Positions 18,649 through 28,072 are shown, numbered from the stretch's first letter. The stretch: DNA of 64,000 bases from Pseudomonas akapageensis (GCF_011355085.1 NZ_VXCP01000017.1:62001-126000); one strand, 5' to 3'. Program-made: numbers and translations. Notes: generated by a model not told the origin, from the letters alone.

Positions 18649-19671
18649 ATGCGAGCGATACGTACATTGCTGATCAGTGCCATGACGGCTCTGAGCCTGG
18701 CATTGGCCGCTGTGTCCGCGCCATTGCAGGCCGCCGAGACGCCCATTCATTTCGCCGACCTGAACTGGGAAAGCGGCAGCCTGATTACCGGCATCCTGCG
18801 CCACATCGTCGAGAAGGGTTACGGGCTCCCCACCGACATGTTGCCGGGCACGACCATTACCCTGGAAACGGCGCTGTCCAGGAACGACATTCAGGTCATC
18901 GGCGAAGAGTGGGCCGGCCGCAGCCCGGTCTGGGTCAAGGCAGAAGCCGAAGGCAAGGTGTTCAGCCTGGGTGACACGGTCAAGGGCGCGACCGAGGGCT
19001 GGTGGGTGCCGGAGTACGTGATAAAGGGCGATCCGGCCCGTGGCATCAAGGCCCTGGCGCCGGAGCTGCGCAGTGTCAGCGACCTGTCGCGCTACAAGGA
19101 TGTCTTCAAGGATCCGGAGGCGCCCAGCAAGGGCCGCTTTCTCAACAGTCCGATCGGCTGGACCTCGGAAATCGTCAACGGGCAGAAGCTCAAGGCGTAT
19201 GGCCTCAACGACAGCTACGTGAACTTTCGCAGCGGCTCGGGCGCAGCCCTCGATGCCGAGATCAGCTCGTCGATCCAGCGCGGCAAGCCGGTGTTGTTCT
19301 ACTACTGGTCACCGACCCCTTTGCTGGGCAAGCACAAGCTGATCCAGCTCGAGGAGCCGCCGTTCGATGCCAAGGCCTGGGCAACCCTGACCGACCCCGC
19401 CAACCCCGATCCGCAACCGACCCGTTCGCTGCCGTCGAAGCTGTCGATCGGCGTCTCTGCGCCTTTCAAGCAGCAGTATCCGCAGATCACGGCATTCTTC
19501 TCCAAGGTAGAAATCCCGATCGAGCCGCTGAACAAGGCCCTGGCACAAATGAGCGAGAAGCATCAGGACCCGCGCCAGGCCAGCGAGGACTTCCTCAAGG
19601 CACATCCGGACATCTGGCAGCCCTGGTTGACCCAGGACATTGCCGCCAAGGTCAGCGCGAGCCTGAAATGA
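18649..19671 (+). CDS. Glycine betaine/choline-type ABC transporter substrate-binding protein (OpuAC/ProX)
   Basis: 340 residues with a Sec signal peptide (MRAIRTLLISAMTALSLALA...APLQAAE; cleavage about residue 27). The mature part is an OpuAC domain: IHFADLNWESGSLITGILRH, TTITLETALSRNDIQVIGEE and a conserved WVPEY loop. It should bind a quaternary amine or related osmolyte in the periplasm. No ABC permease or ATPase gene is adjacent, so it is an orphan binding protein here, perhaps serving a system elsewhere. GAGGA precedes the ATG. Convergent with the antiporter operon, only 4 bp between stops. Confidence 0.85.
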   Translation: MRAIRTLLISAMTALSLALAAVSAPLQAAETPIHFADLNWESGSLITGILRHIVEKGYGLPTDMLPGTTITLETALSRNDIQVIGEEWAGRSPVWVKAEAEGKVFSLGDTVKGATEGWWVPEYVIKGDPARGIKALAPELRSVSDLSRYKDVFKDPEAPSKGRFLNSPIGWTSEIVNGQKLKAYGLNDSYVNFRSGSGAALDAEISSSIQRGKPVLFYYWSPTPLLGKHKLIQLEEPPFDAKAWATLTDPANPDPQPTRSLPSKLSIGVSAPFKQQYPQITAFFSKVEIPIEPLNKALAQMSEKHQDPRQASEDFLKAHPDIWQPWLTQDIAAKVSASLK

Positions 19672-19675
19672 GTGT

Positions 19676-20038
19676 CTAGCCGTCGTTACGGCGGCTGCTC
19701 ACTTCAGCGGGTACCGGATCACCGGCCATGCGCTTGCGGAACAGGGCTGCACGGGCCAGCAGCAGGGTGGTGACCGGCATGGTGATCGCAAGCAGGATCG
19801 GGATCAGCCAGGCATGCAGCACCGGTCCTTCCTTGAGTGCGGAAAAATACACGATCGAGGCCAACGCCACGCACCAGGCACCGAGTGTCGAGGCCAGGGC
19901 GGGCGGGTGCATGCGCTGGAAGAAATCCTTCATGCGCAGCAGGCCCAATGCGCCGCTGAGGGCGAACAGGCTGCTGCACAGCACCAGGGCTGCCGTGAGC
20001 CATTCGGCCCAGCGTGGCAGTTCAATGAACTCGCTCAT
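19676..20038 (-). CDS. shaG: Monovalent cation/H+ antiporter subunit G
   Basis: 120 residues, three predicted TM segments (AALVLCSSLFALSGALGLLR; CVALASIVYFSA; LIPILLAITMPVTTLLLARA) and the MrpG/PhaG core GLLRMKDFFQRMHPPALAST. Last subunit of the six-gene Sha (Mrp/Pha/Mnh) antiporter, which exchanges Na+ or K+ for protons in alkaline pH and salt homeostasis. Overlaps shaF by an ATGA junction. Confidence 0.92.
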   Translation of the reverse strand: MSEFIELPRWAEWLTAALVLCSSLFALSGALGLLRMKDFFQRMHPPALASTLGAWCVALASIVYFSALKEGPVLHAWLIPILLAITMPVTTLLLARAALFRKRMAGDPVPAEVSSRRNDG

Positions 20039-20313
20039 TCGATCACCTCGCCACGCAACAGGAACTTCGCCAGGGCGAAGGAGCCGACGAAGCCGAACAG
20101 CGCGATCAGCAGCGCGGCTTCGAAGTAGGTGTCACTGGCATAGCGGATGCCCAGCACCAGCATCATCAACATGGCCAGGATGTACAGGTAGTCCAGTGCC
20201 AGTACCCGGTCCTGGGCGGAGGGGCCCTTGAACAGGCGCAGCAGGGTCAGGAGCATGGCCACTGCGAAGATGAACAGACTGAGCAGAAGGGTATTGGCGA
20301 GCAGGCCAGTCAT
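20035..20313 (-). CDS. shaF: Monovalent cation/H+ antiporter subunit F
   Basis: 92 residues, three TM helices. MrpF/PhaF motifs: LRLFKGPSAQDRVLALDYLY and ALLIALFGFVGSFALAKFLL. The GPS-x-x-DR loop is the conserved feature of the family. Small membrane subunit assembling with E and G; overlaps both neighbours by 4 bp. Confidence 0.92.
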   Translation of the reverse strand: MTGLLANTLLLSLFIFAVAMLLTLLRLFKGPSAQDRVLALDYLYILAMLMMLVLGIRYASDTYFEAALLIALFGFVGSFALAKFLLRGEVIE

Positions 20314-20798
20314 TCGAAGATCTCCATCAACGGGCGTTCATAGGTCGTCTTGAAGTGCTCGATGAACTGCGCTTCATCGGCCAGATCGAACACATGCACC
20401 AGCAGGATGCTGCGATCCAGGGCCAGCTCCGACCAGACCGTGCCGGGAATCACCGTGCAGATCATCGACAGTGCGGCCAGCCCGTTGGCGTCGCGCAGGT
20501 CCAGGGGGACTTTCACGAAAGCCGAATTCGGTGGTCGCCGCCCGGCGTTCCAGACGGCCCAGCCCACTTGCAGGTTGGACACCACGACATCGGCGCCGAC
20601 CCGCAGCACCAGGCCAATGATCACCCCGGGGCGATGCAAACGCACCGGCAAGGGGCGCAAGGGCGCCATCAGCAGGGGCGCAAGTACCGCGAGCGCCGCC
20701 CCGAGCAACAGGTTGCCCGCGCTCAACGACAGGTTCAGCAACAGCCACAACCCCCACAAGACCAACGACAACCAGGGTGCCGGAAACAGTCGCTTCAT
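20310..20798 (-). CDS. shaE: Monovalent cation/H+ antiporter subunit E
   Basis: 162 residues; start MKRLFPAPWLSLVLWGLWLL at 20798, overlapping the shaD stop by 4 bp. Two or three N-terminal TM segments (LLLNLSLSAGNLLLGAALAV) then the MrpE cytoplasmic part with VVVSNLQVGWAVWN and ALSMICTVIPGTVWSELALD, the conserved P-G-T motif. Belongs to the CDEFG part of the Sha antiporter. Confidence 0.92.
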   Translation of the reverse strand: MKRLFPAPWLSLVLWGLWLLLNLSLSAGNLLLGAALAVLAPLLMAPLRPLPVRLHRPGVIIGLVLRVGADVVVSNLQVGWAVWNAGRRPPNSAFVKVPLDLRDANGLAALSMICTVIPGTVWSELALDRSILLVHVFDLADEAQFIEHFKTTYERPLMEIFE

Positions 20799-22480
20799 GG
20801 CTGCACCTGCGCACCGGCATGCAGCGCTGGCGGATTGGGCACCGGCCGGGTACCGAGCACGGACATCACGTACTGCTGCGGATCGCCGAGGCTGGCAGCG
20901 GTGTCGGCGGTGTAGCGCAGCAGCGGTTCGGCGCGCAGGGTCAGCAGTACGCAGAGACCGATCAGGGCGATGATGGGGACGCATTCATAGTTGTGCAGCA
21001 GCGGCGACGGTCGCTCCTGCGGCGTCCAGAAGCGCTGGATGCCGACGCGGACCATGGCGATCAGCGAAGCCAGCCCGGACAGGATCAGCAGCACCAGCAG
21101 GATCCAGCCCGCCAGGGGCAATGGCTGCGCGGGCGCAACGCCAAGCCCCTGCGGATTGAACAGCGCGCTGATCAGGCTCAACTTGCCGATAAAGCCCGAC
21201 AAGGGCGGCATGCCAACGATCAATAACGTGCAGGCGATAAAACTCAGGCCCAGGAAGGCCATGGTCCAGGGAATCACCTGGCCGACCACGGCCTTCAGAT
21301 CGTCGTCCAGATTGATGCCCTTGGGTGGGTGCAGGGATTCGAGGGGCGGTGGCAGCGAGTCGACGTCATCGTCCAGCGCCAGTTCGTTGGCCGAGCGCGA
21401 GCGCTCGATCAGTTCGGCGAGGAGGAACAGGGCACACAGGGCCAGGGTCGAGCTGACCAGATAGAACAGTGCACCGGCCGTCAGCGCGGCCTGGCCGAAA
21501 CCGATGGCGGCCAGCAGGATGCCGGCCGACACCAGGATGCTCAGGCTGGCCATGCGCTCCAGACGCTGGGCCTTGAGGATCGACAGGGCGGCGCAGGCGA
21601 TGGTCAGAAGGCCCCCGTAAATCAGCCAGTCACCCCCAAAGAGCGCCGAGGCGCCGGCCTGGTCGGAAAACAGCAGGGTCCACAAGCGCAGAACGGTATA
21701 GATGCCTACCTTGGTCATGATCGCGAACATGGCCGCCACGGGGGCGCTGGCCGAGCTGTAGGCCGGCACCAGCCAGAAGTTCAGCGGCCACATGCCGGCC
21801 TTGGCCAGGAACGCCGTGGCCAGAATCGCCGCGCCGGCATGCAGCAGGCCACGATCGGCTTCCGCCACCAGTGGGATCTTCACGGCCAGGTCGGCCATGT
21901 TCAAGGTGCCGGTCACGCCGTAGATCATCGCCGCACCGATCAGGAACAGCGAGGAGGCCAGCAGGTTGATCGCGATGTAATGCAACCCCGCCGAGACCCG
22001 GGCGCGACCAGAACCGTGCAGGATCAGGCCATAGGAGGCGGCCAGCAACACTTCGAAGAACACGAACAGGTTGAACAGGTCCGCCGTCAGGAATGCGCCA
22101 TACAAGCCCATCAACTGGATCTGGAACAAGGCGTGGAAGCTGGCCCCGGCCCGGTCCCAGCGGGCCATGGCGAACAGCAGGGCACTGACGCCGATGATCC
22201 CGGTCAGCACCAGCATCAGTGCTGCCAGGCGGTCGACCACCAGCACGATGCCGAACGGTGCCGGCCAGTTGCCCGGCAAGTACACGCCAATGGAGCTGGC
22301 CTGGCCTTGCGCCTGGACCCAGAGCAGCAACAGGACCGAGATGCCCAGCCCGAGCAGACTGGAGATCAGGTTGATGCGCGCCTTGAGCGGGCGGTGCCTT
22401 TCACCCAACAGCAACATCAGCGATGCCGTCAGCAGCGGCAGCAGGATGGGGGCGATGATCAGATGCTGCATCCAGCTCAT
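20795..22480 (-). CDS. shaD: Monovalent cation/H+ antiporter subunit D
   Basis: 561 residues, about 14 TM helices, Proton_antipo_M (NuoM/N-like) domain. The ion-channel helices show LFNLFVFFEVLLAASYGLIL (conserved TM5 Glu) and FLAKAGMWPLNFWLVPAYSS (TM7 Lys). An insert with SLPPPLESLHPPKGINLDDD forms an acidic cytoplasmic loop. Essential ion-translocating subunit together with subunit A; coupled by ATGA overlaps to shaC and shaE. Confidence 0.94.
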   Translation of the reverse strand: MSWMQHLIIAPILLPLLTASLMLLLGERHRPLKARINLISSLLGLGISVLLLLWVQAQGQASSIGVYLPGNWPAPFGIVLVVDRLAALMLVLTGIIGVSALLFAMARWDRAGASFHALFQIQLMGLYGAFLTADLFNLFVFFEVLLAASYGLILHGSGRARVSAGLHYIAINLLASSLFLIGAAMIYGVTGTLNMADLAVKIPLVAEADRGLLHAGAAILATAFLAKAGMWPLNFWLVPAYSSASAPVAAMFAIMTKVGIYTVLRLWTLLFSDQAGASALFGGDWLIYGGLLTIACAALSILKAQRLERMASLSILVSAGILLAAIGFGQAALTAGALFYLVSSTLALCALFLLAELIERSRSANELALDDDVDSLPPPLESLHPPKGINLDDDLKAVVGQVIPWTMAFLGLSFIACTLLIVGMPPLSGFIGKLSLISALFNPQGLGVAPAQPLPLAGWILLVLLILSGLASLIAMVRVGIQRFWTPQERPSPLLHNYECVPIIALIGLCVLLTLRAEPLLRYTADTAASLGDPQQYVMSVLGTRPVPNPPALHAGAQVQP

Positions 22481-22821
22481 TCTTTAGGCTCCCGGCCATC
22501 GACGTGGTCCGTTCCGGTCAGGCCGCGCGAAGCCAGCAACACCACCAGGAACAGGGCGGTCATGGCGAAACTGATGACAATCGCCGTGAGCACCAGCGCC
22601 TGGGGCAGCGGGTCGGTGTAGTGCAGCAGGTCTTGCGGCACGCCGTCCTTGATGATCGGTTCCTTGCCGATGAACAGGCTGCCCATGCTGAAAATGAACA
22701 GGTTGACGCCATATGAAAGCAGGCACAGGCCCATGATTACCTGAAAGGTCCGTGGCCGCAGGATCAGCCAGACCCCCGAGGCCGCCAGGACGCCGATGGC
22801 GATTGCGATGACTTCTTCCAT
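22477..22821 (-). CDS. shaC: Monovalent cation/H+ antiporter subunit C
   Basis: 114 residues, three TM helices, NuoK-like fold. Motifs MGLCLLSYGVNLFIFSMGSL and DPLPQALVLTAIVISFAMTA (D-P-x-P-Q-A-L-V-L-T-A-I-V-I family signature). Start overlaps the last base of the shaAB stop (TGATG); 4-bp overlap with shaD. Confidence 0.93.
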   Translation of the reverse strand: MEEVIAIAIGVLAASGVWLILRPRTFQVIMGLCLLSYGVNLFIFSMGSLFIGKEPIIKDGVPQDLLHYTDPLPQALVLTAIVISFAMTALFLVVLLASRGLTGTDHVDGREPKE

Positions 22822-25742
22822 CAGGCGACGCCTCCTGAAGATGCAATGGGTTTGGGCAGGCTGCCCGGCCGATGACTGCGCACCGACTGGTGTGCCAGGG
22901 CGGTGAGGATCAGCAGGGTCGAGCCGACCACCACGGTGAATACACCGATGTCAAAGAACAGGGCGCTGGCGATATGGAAGTCGCCCAGCAGCGGCAGGTG
23001 CAGGTGTGCGGTGTGGGTGGTCAGGAAGGGATAGCCGAAAGCCAGTGCACCCACGCCGGTCAGGGTGGCACAGAACAGCCCGGTGCCCATCCAGCGCAGC
23101 GGCCGCAGGCTCATCTGCGCTTCGACCCACTGAGTGCCGGCGACCATGTACTGCAGGATGAACGCCACCGACATCACCAGGCCGGCGACGAAACCGCCAC
23201 CGGGCTGGTTGTGGCCGCGCATGAACAGGTACATCGAGATCACCAGCGCCACCGGCAGCAGCAGGCGTACCAGCACCGCCGGGACCATCATGAAGCCCAG
23301 TGCGGTATCGCTGGCGCTGCGCGGGTTGACCAGGTCGGTGACCACGTCCGGCGCGAGCAGGCGTTGCTGGGCCGGCAGCTGGATGCTTTCCCTGGGCGGG
23401 CGGAAGCGTCGCAGCAGGGCGAACACCGCCAGGGCCACGGCCACCAGCACGGTGATCTCGCCCAGGGTATCGAAGCCACGGAAGTCCACCAGCATCACGT
23501 TGACCGCGTTGCTGCCGCCGCCTTCGGGCAGGGCGCGGCTGAGGTAGAACGAGGAGATGTCGTTGGGTGTCGGGCGCGTCAGCATGGCATAGGACAGCGC
23601 CGCCATGCCGCCGCCGACCAGTACCGACAGCAGCAGGTCACGGACCCGGCGAACCCGCGCCCGGCCGATGCTGCCTGGCAGTGGCGAGACGTCTTCGATC
23701 CGCCGTGGCAACCAGCGCAGGCCCAGCAGGATCAGCACGGTGGTGACCACTTCGACCACCAGTTGCGTGAGGGCGAGGTCGGGGGCCGAGAACCAGACGA
23801 AGGTGATGCAGGTCATCAAGCCGCACACGCTGACCATGGTCAGGGCCGCCAGTCGGTGGTACTTGGCCTGCCAGGCCGCGCCGAGGGCGCAGGCAATGGC
23901 GATCAGCCAGAGGATGACGAACACGCCAGAACCGGCGATTTTCGGTCGGTCGCCCCAGCTCAGGCCGTGGTGGATCATCGGGATCAGGCCGGCGAGCAGG
24001 GCCACCAATACCAGCATGAACAGTTGCACCTGCAGGCGACGGGTGCTGATCCTGTGTTCGAGGCGGCGGGCCAGGCGCAGCATCAGAATCTGGCTTTGCT
24101 CGAACAGGCGTTTGCCGTTGAGGCGATAGACGAAGGGCGGGTGCGGGAAGCGTCCGCCCTTGAGCTGCTTGCGCAACAGCAGATAGACCAGGATGCCGCC
24201 GGACGTGGCGATCAGACTCATGATGATCGGTGCATTCCAGCCGTGCCAGATGGCCAGGCTGTACTCAGGCAACGTGCCGCCGACCACCGGCAGGGCGGCG
24301 GCTGCGAGCAGGGGGCCGACCGCCTGCGCCGGGAAAATCCCCACCACCAGGCAGGTCAGTACCAGCAGTTCCACCGGTGCGCGCATCCAGCGCGGTGGTT
24401 CATGGGGAGTATGCGGCAGGTCGGTGGCCGTCGGGCCGAAGAACACATCGACGGTAAAGCGCAGGGCGTAAGCCACGCTGAAGGTCCCGGCAATGGTGGC
24501 GATCACCGGCAGCCCGGCCTCGACCCAGGCGGTCGAGGAAATGAACACGGTTTCGGCGAAGAACATCTCCTTGGACAGGAAACCGTTGAGCAGGGGGACG
24601 CCGGCCATCGATGCGCTGGCGACCATGGCCAGGGTGGCGGTGAAGGGGATCAAGCGGAACAGCCCGCTGAGGCGGCGAATGTCGCGGGTGCCGCTTTCGT
24701 GGTCGATGATCCCGGCGGCCATGAACAGCGAGGCCTTGAAGGTGGCGTGGTTGAGGATGTGGAACACCGCGGCCACGGCCGCCAGCGGGCTGTTCAGGCC
24801 CAGCAGCAGGGTGATCAGGCCCAGGTGGCTGATGGTCGAGTACGCCAGCAGGCCCTTGAGGTCGTTCTGGAACATGGCGGTGTAGGCGCCGAGCATCAAG
24901 GTGCAGGCCCCGGCACCGCCGACGATCCAGAACCATTCTTCGCTGCCCGCAAGCGAAGGCCACAGGCGCGCCAGCAGAAATACCCCGGCTTTGACCATGG
25001 TGGCCGAGTGCAGGTAGGCCGACACCGGCGTCGGCGCCGCCATGGCGTGGGGCAGCCAGAAGTGGAAGGGGAACTGTGCGCTCTTGGTCAACGCGCCGAT
25101 CAGAATCAGGGGCAGCAGAATCGGGTACAGGGCGTGGGCACGGATCAGGTCGCCGGCCGCGAGCACCTTGTCCAGGTCGTAGCTGCCGACCACATGGCCG
25201 AGCAGCAGTACCCCGGCCAGCAGGCATAAACCGCCGGCGCCAGTGACCATCAAGGCCATGTAGGCGCCGCGCCGGGCGTCGGCACGGTGGTGCCAGTAAC
25301 CGATCAGCAGGAACGAGAACAGACTGGTGAGCTCCCAGAAGAACACCATCTGAATCAGGTTGCCGGAAATCACCAGGCCCAGCATGGCCCCCATGAACGC
25401 CAGGAAAAAGGCGAAGAAGCGCGGCACCGGGTCATTCGGCGACATGTAGTAGCGCGCATACAGCGATACCAGCGTACCGATGCCCAGCACCAGCAGGGAG
25501 AACAGCCAGGCAAAGCCGTCCATGCGCAGGACCAGGTTCAGGCCCAGGCTCGGCAGCCAGGAGAATTCTTCGCGGATGACCCCGCCGTTGGCGATCTGCG
25601 GGTACAGCATGGCGACCGACACCGTGCCGATCAGTGCGATCAGGCCGGCCAGGAGGGATTCACTGTTCCGTGCGTTGTGCGGCAGCACGGCTGCCAGACA
25701 ACTGCCGACGAAGGGCAGAAGCAGTAGAACTATCAATGACAT
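22821..25742 (-). CDS. shaAB: Monovalent cation/H+ antiporter subunit A, fused to subunit B (ShaAB/PhaAB)
   Basis: 973 residues, about 20 TM helices. Residues ~1-640 are the NuoL-like core (Proton_antipo_N and _M): FFWELTSLFSFLLIGYWHHR, LTKSAQFPFHFWLPHAMAAP, AVFHILNHATFKASLFMAAG. Then come the MrpA C-terminal domains (APDLALTQLVVEVVTTVLIL). The last ~150 residues are an MrpB domain (LFMRGHNQPGGGFVAGLVMS), so A and B are one polypeptide, the group 2 Mrp layout of K+/H+ or Na+/H+ systems in Pseudomonas and rhizobia. First gene of the operon; the promoter lies in 25743-25870. Confidence 0.95.
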   Translation of the reverse strand: MSLIVLLLLPFVGSCLAAVLPHNARNSESLLAGLIALIGTVSVAMLYPQIANGGVIREEFSWLPSLGLNLVLRMDGFAWLFSLLVLGIGTLVSLYARYYMSPNDPVPRFFAFFLAFMGAMLGLVISGNLIQMVFFWELTSLFSFLLIGYWHHRADARRGAYMALMVTGAGGLCLLAGVLLLGHVVGSYDLDKVLAAGDLIRAHALYPILLPLILIGALTKSAQFPFHFWLPHAMAAPTPVSAYLHSATMVKAGVFLLARLWPSLAGSEEWFWIVGGAGACTLMLGAYTAMFQNDLKGLLAYSTISHLGLITLLLGLNSPLAAVAAVFHILNHATFKASLFMAAGIIDHESGTRDIRRLSGLFRLIPFTATLAMVASASMAGVPLLNGFLSKEMFFAETVFISSTAWVEAGLPVIATIAGTFSVAYALRFTVDVFFGPTATDLPHTPHEPPRWMRAPVELLVLTCLVVGIFPAQAVGPLLAAAALPVVGGTLPEYSLAIWHGWNAPIIMSLIATSGGILVYLLLRKQLKGGRFPHPPFVYRLNGKRLFEQSQILMLRLARRLEHRISTRRLQVQLFMLVLVALLAGLIPMIHHGLSWGDRPKIAGSGVFVILWLIAIACALGAAWQAKYHRLAALTMVSVCGLMTCITFVWFSAPDLALTQLVVEVVTTVLILLGLRWLPRRIEDVSPLPGSIGRARVRRVRDLLLSVLVGGGMAALSYAMLTRPTPNDISSFYLSRALPEGGGSNAVNVMLVDFRGFDTLGEITVLVAVALAVFALLRRFRPPRESIQLPAQQRLLAPDVVTDLVNPRSASDTALGFMMVPAVLVRLLLPVALVISMYLFMRGHNQPGGGFVAGLVMSVAFILQYMVAGTQWVEAQMSLRPLRWMGTGLFCATLTGVGALAFGYPFLTTHTAHLHLPLLGDFHIASALFFDIGVFTVVVGSTLLILTALAHQSVRSHRPGSLPKPIASSGGVA

Positions 25743-25879
25743 AGGCTTCTAATCTGCAGGAGTTTGTAACAGATCATACGTGTCGGTCCTTCGATCACCA
25801 AGGCAGAAGCTGTGCCGGGATCGTACAACACGTTTACATCTAGCAGATTTTTTATGACATTTCTTTGCGGGCGAAGGGT

Positions 25880-25977
25880 CTCGTTCCCACGCTCCGCGTG
25901 GGAATGCAGTGGCAGACGCGCAGCAAAGGGACGCAGAGCGTCAGGAGAGGCGTTCCCACGCGGAGCGTGGGAACGAG
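25880..25977. repeat. Nested palindromic repeat (25-bp perfect outer arms)
   Basis: Arms 25880-25904 and 25953-25977 are exact reverse complements. Each arm is itself a hairpin (CCCACGC / GCGTGGG around a 3-nt loop), and the middle holds a GACGC/GCGTC pair. The same family is at 59611-59724. It lies between shaAB (start) and paaZ (stop), 11 bp after the paaZ stop codon. The rest of 25743-25879 is the AT-richer shaAB promoter region. Confidence 0.85.
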
Positions 25978-25988
25978 GTAACAGGTGT

Positions 25989-28043
25989 TTAGCCTTCCCG
26001 CTTCACCACCAACGTCAAAATGTCATAACTGGCCACCAGTTCACCCAACTGGTTGGTCACCTCCACATCCCACGCCACCACCCCTTGCGGGATGCCCTGC
26101 GGGCTCTTCTTGCCCTGGTCGATCTTGCGCTTGCAGGTCAGCCTTGCCTGGATGGTGTCACCAATGCCCACCGGCGTGATGAAGCGCAGGGTGTCGAGGC
26201 CATAGTTGGCCAGCACCGGGCCCGGCGCCGGGGAGACGAACAGACCGGCCGCCGCCGACAGCACGAAATAGCCGTGGGCGATGCGCTTGCCGAACTGGGA
26301 TTCCTTGGCGGCAATCTCATCGAAGTGCATATAGAAGTGGTCGCCCGACAGGCAACCGAAGTTGACCAGGTCGGATTCGGTGACGGTGCGCCGGTGGGTC
26401 AGCAGGGACTCGCTGATCTGCAGGTCTTCGAAGTAACGACGGAACGGATGCACGTCGGTTTCGATGACTTTGGCGCCACGCACGTGTTCGCCTGTGACGG
26501 CGGCGAGCATGGTCGGGGAGCCCTGTACGGCAGCGCGTTGCAGGTAGTGCTTGACCGCGCGCAGGCCGCCCAGCTCTTCACCGCCACCGGCACGGCCTGG
26601 ACCGCCGTGCTTGAGTTGTGGCAATGGCGAGCCGTGGCCAGTGGATTCGGCAGCGGCTTCGCTGTCGAGCACCAGCAGGCGGCCGTGCCAGGCGGCAGCG
26701 ACCGGAATGGCTTTGGCCGCGACTTGCGGGTCCTTGGTTACCAGGCTGGCGACCAGGCTACCTTTGCCGCGTGCGGCCAGGGCCAGGGCTTCGTCGAGGT
26801 CGTCGTAAGCCATCAGCGTGCTGACCGGGCCGAACGCCTCGATGTCGTGGGCGCCGCCTTCGGCGTGCGGGTCGCGAGCCAGCAGCAGGGTCGGGGCGAA
26901 GAACGCACCTTCGCTGACGCCTTCGCCGCGCGGGGCGAAACCGTCCTGGGCGCCAAACAGCTGGTCGCAGCTTTGCAGCAGACTGTTCAGGCGTTCGCCG
27001 ACGTCGGCCTGCTGGTCATGGGAAGCCAGGGCGCCCATGCGCACGCCTTCCACCGAAGGATCACCCACCACGACCTTGGCCAGGCGTTCGCGCAGGCGCG
27101 TGGCCACGGCGTCGATGTGTTTGGCCGGAACGATGGCGCGGCGGATGGCGGTGCACTTCTGCCCGGCCTTGGTGGTCATTTCGCGGACCACTTCCTTTAT
27201 ATACAGCTCGAACTCTTCATCGTCCGGGGTGACATCCGGGCCGAGGATGGCGCAGTTCAGCGAATCCGCTTCGGCGTTGAACGGCACCGAGTTGCGCACC
27301 AGGTTCGGGTTGACCCGCAACTTGGCGGCGGTGTCGGCGGAACCGGTGAAGGTCACGAAGTCCTGGCCCTGCAGGCGGTCGAGCAGGTCGCCGGTGCTGC
27401 CGATGACCAGCTGCAGACTGCCGGCCGGCAACAGGCCGGACTCGTGCATCATCCGCACCACGGCTTCGGTCAGGTAGCTGGTGGCGGTGGCGGGCTTGAC
27501 GATGCACGGCATGCCGGCCAGGAAGCTCGGTGCGAACTTTTCCAGCATGCCCCAGATCGGGAAGTTGAACGCGTTGATGTGCACGGCGACGCCGCCGCGC
27601 GGTACCAGGATGTGGCTGCCGGCGAATTTGCCGAGTTTGCCCAGGGGGATGGCCGGGCCTTCATGGACGATGTTGCCCGACGGCAGTTCCCGCGAGCCCA
27701 GGCCCGAGTAGGTGAACAGGGTAGCGTTGCCGCCCTCGATGTCGATCCAGCTGTCGGCACGGGTCGCGCCGCTGTGGTGGGAGATCGCGTAGAGCTGTTC
27801 CTTGCGCTCGGCCAGGTACAGGGCCAGCGCCTTGAGGCGGGCGGCACGCTGCTGGAAGTCCATGGCCATGAGCTCGCGCAGACCTTGCTGGCGGGCATGG
27901 TCGATGGCTTCGGCGAAGTCCGGGCGCTCTTCATGGGAGTAGGCCAGGACGTGACCGTCCAGGGCACTGCGCAGGGCCTGTGCACCGTGTTGACCGATCC
28001 AGCGACCGGCGATGAAGCTTTGCAGCGTAGGGGCGTGAGACAT
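25989..28043 (-). CDS. paaZ: PaaZ: oxepin-CoA hydrolase / 3-oxo-5,6-dehydrosuberyl-CoA semialdehyde dehydrogenase
   Basis: A 684-residue fusion. The N-terminal ~530 residues are an NADP-aldehyde dehydrogenase (NFPIWGMLEKFAPSFLAGMP, FVTFTGSADTAAKLR, and the catalytic Cys region TTKAGQKCTAIRRAIV). The C-terminal ~140 residues are a MaoC (R)-hydratase domain (VNFGCLSGDHFYMHFDEIAA, AHGYFVLSAAAGLF) that opens the oxepin ring. The product is oxidised to 3-oxo-5,6-dehydrosuberyl-CoA for beta-oxidation. ATG 28043 has GAGGA 6 nt upstream; a GTG one codon earlier is less likely. Downstream of paaE but separated from it by a REP doublet. Confidence 0.95.
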   Translation of the reverse strand: MSHAPTLQSFIAGRWIGQHGAQALRSALDGHVLAYSHEERPDFAEAIDHARQQGLRELMAMDFQQRAARLKALALYLAERKEQLYAISHHSGATRADSWIDIEGGNATLFTYSGLGSRELPSGNIVHEGPAIPLGKLGKFAGSHILVPRGGVAVHINAFNFPIWGMLEKFAPSFLAGMPCIVKPATATSYLTEAVVRMMHESGLLPAGSLQLVIGSTGDLLDRLQGQDFVTFTGSADTAAKLRVNPNLVRNSVPFNAEADSLNCAILGPDVTPDDEEFELYIKEVVREMTTKAGQKCTAIRRAIVPAKHIDAVATRLRERLAKVVVGDPSVEGVRMGALASHDQQADVGERLNSLLQSCDQLFGAQDGFAPRGEGVSEGAFFAPTLLLARDPHAEGGAHDIEAFGPVSTLMAYDDLDEALALAARGKGSLVASLVTKDPQVAAKAIPVAAAWHGRLLVLDSEAAAESTGHGSPLPQLKHGGPGRAGGGEELGGLRAVKHYLQRAAVQGSPTMLAAVTGEHVRGAKVIETDVHPFRRYFEDLQISESLLTHRRTVTESDLVNFGCLSGDHFYMHFDEIAAKESQFGKRIAHGYFVLSAAAGLFVSPAPGPVLANYGLDTLRFITPVGIGDTIQARLTCKRKIDQGKKSPQGIPQGVVAWDVEVTNQLGELVASYDILTLVVKREG

Positions 28044-28072
28044 CACGGTTCCTCAAGTAGGGTGGTTCGCAC

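Noticed and set aside
22872..25229. 785-codon open frame antisense to shaAB
   Set aside because: Gln/His/Gly-rich composition is the complement of a membrane protein's codons; not a gene.
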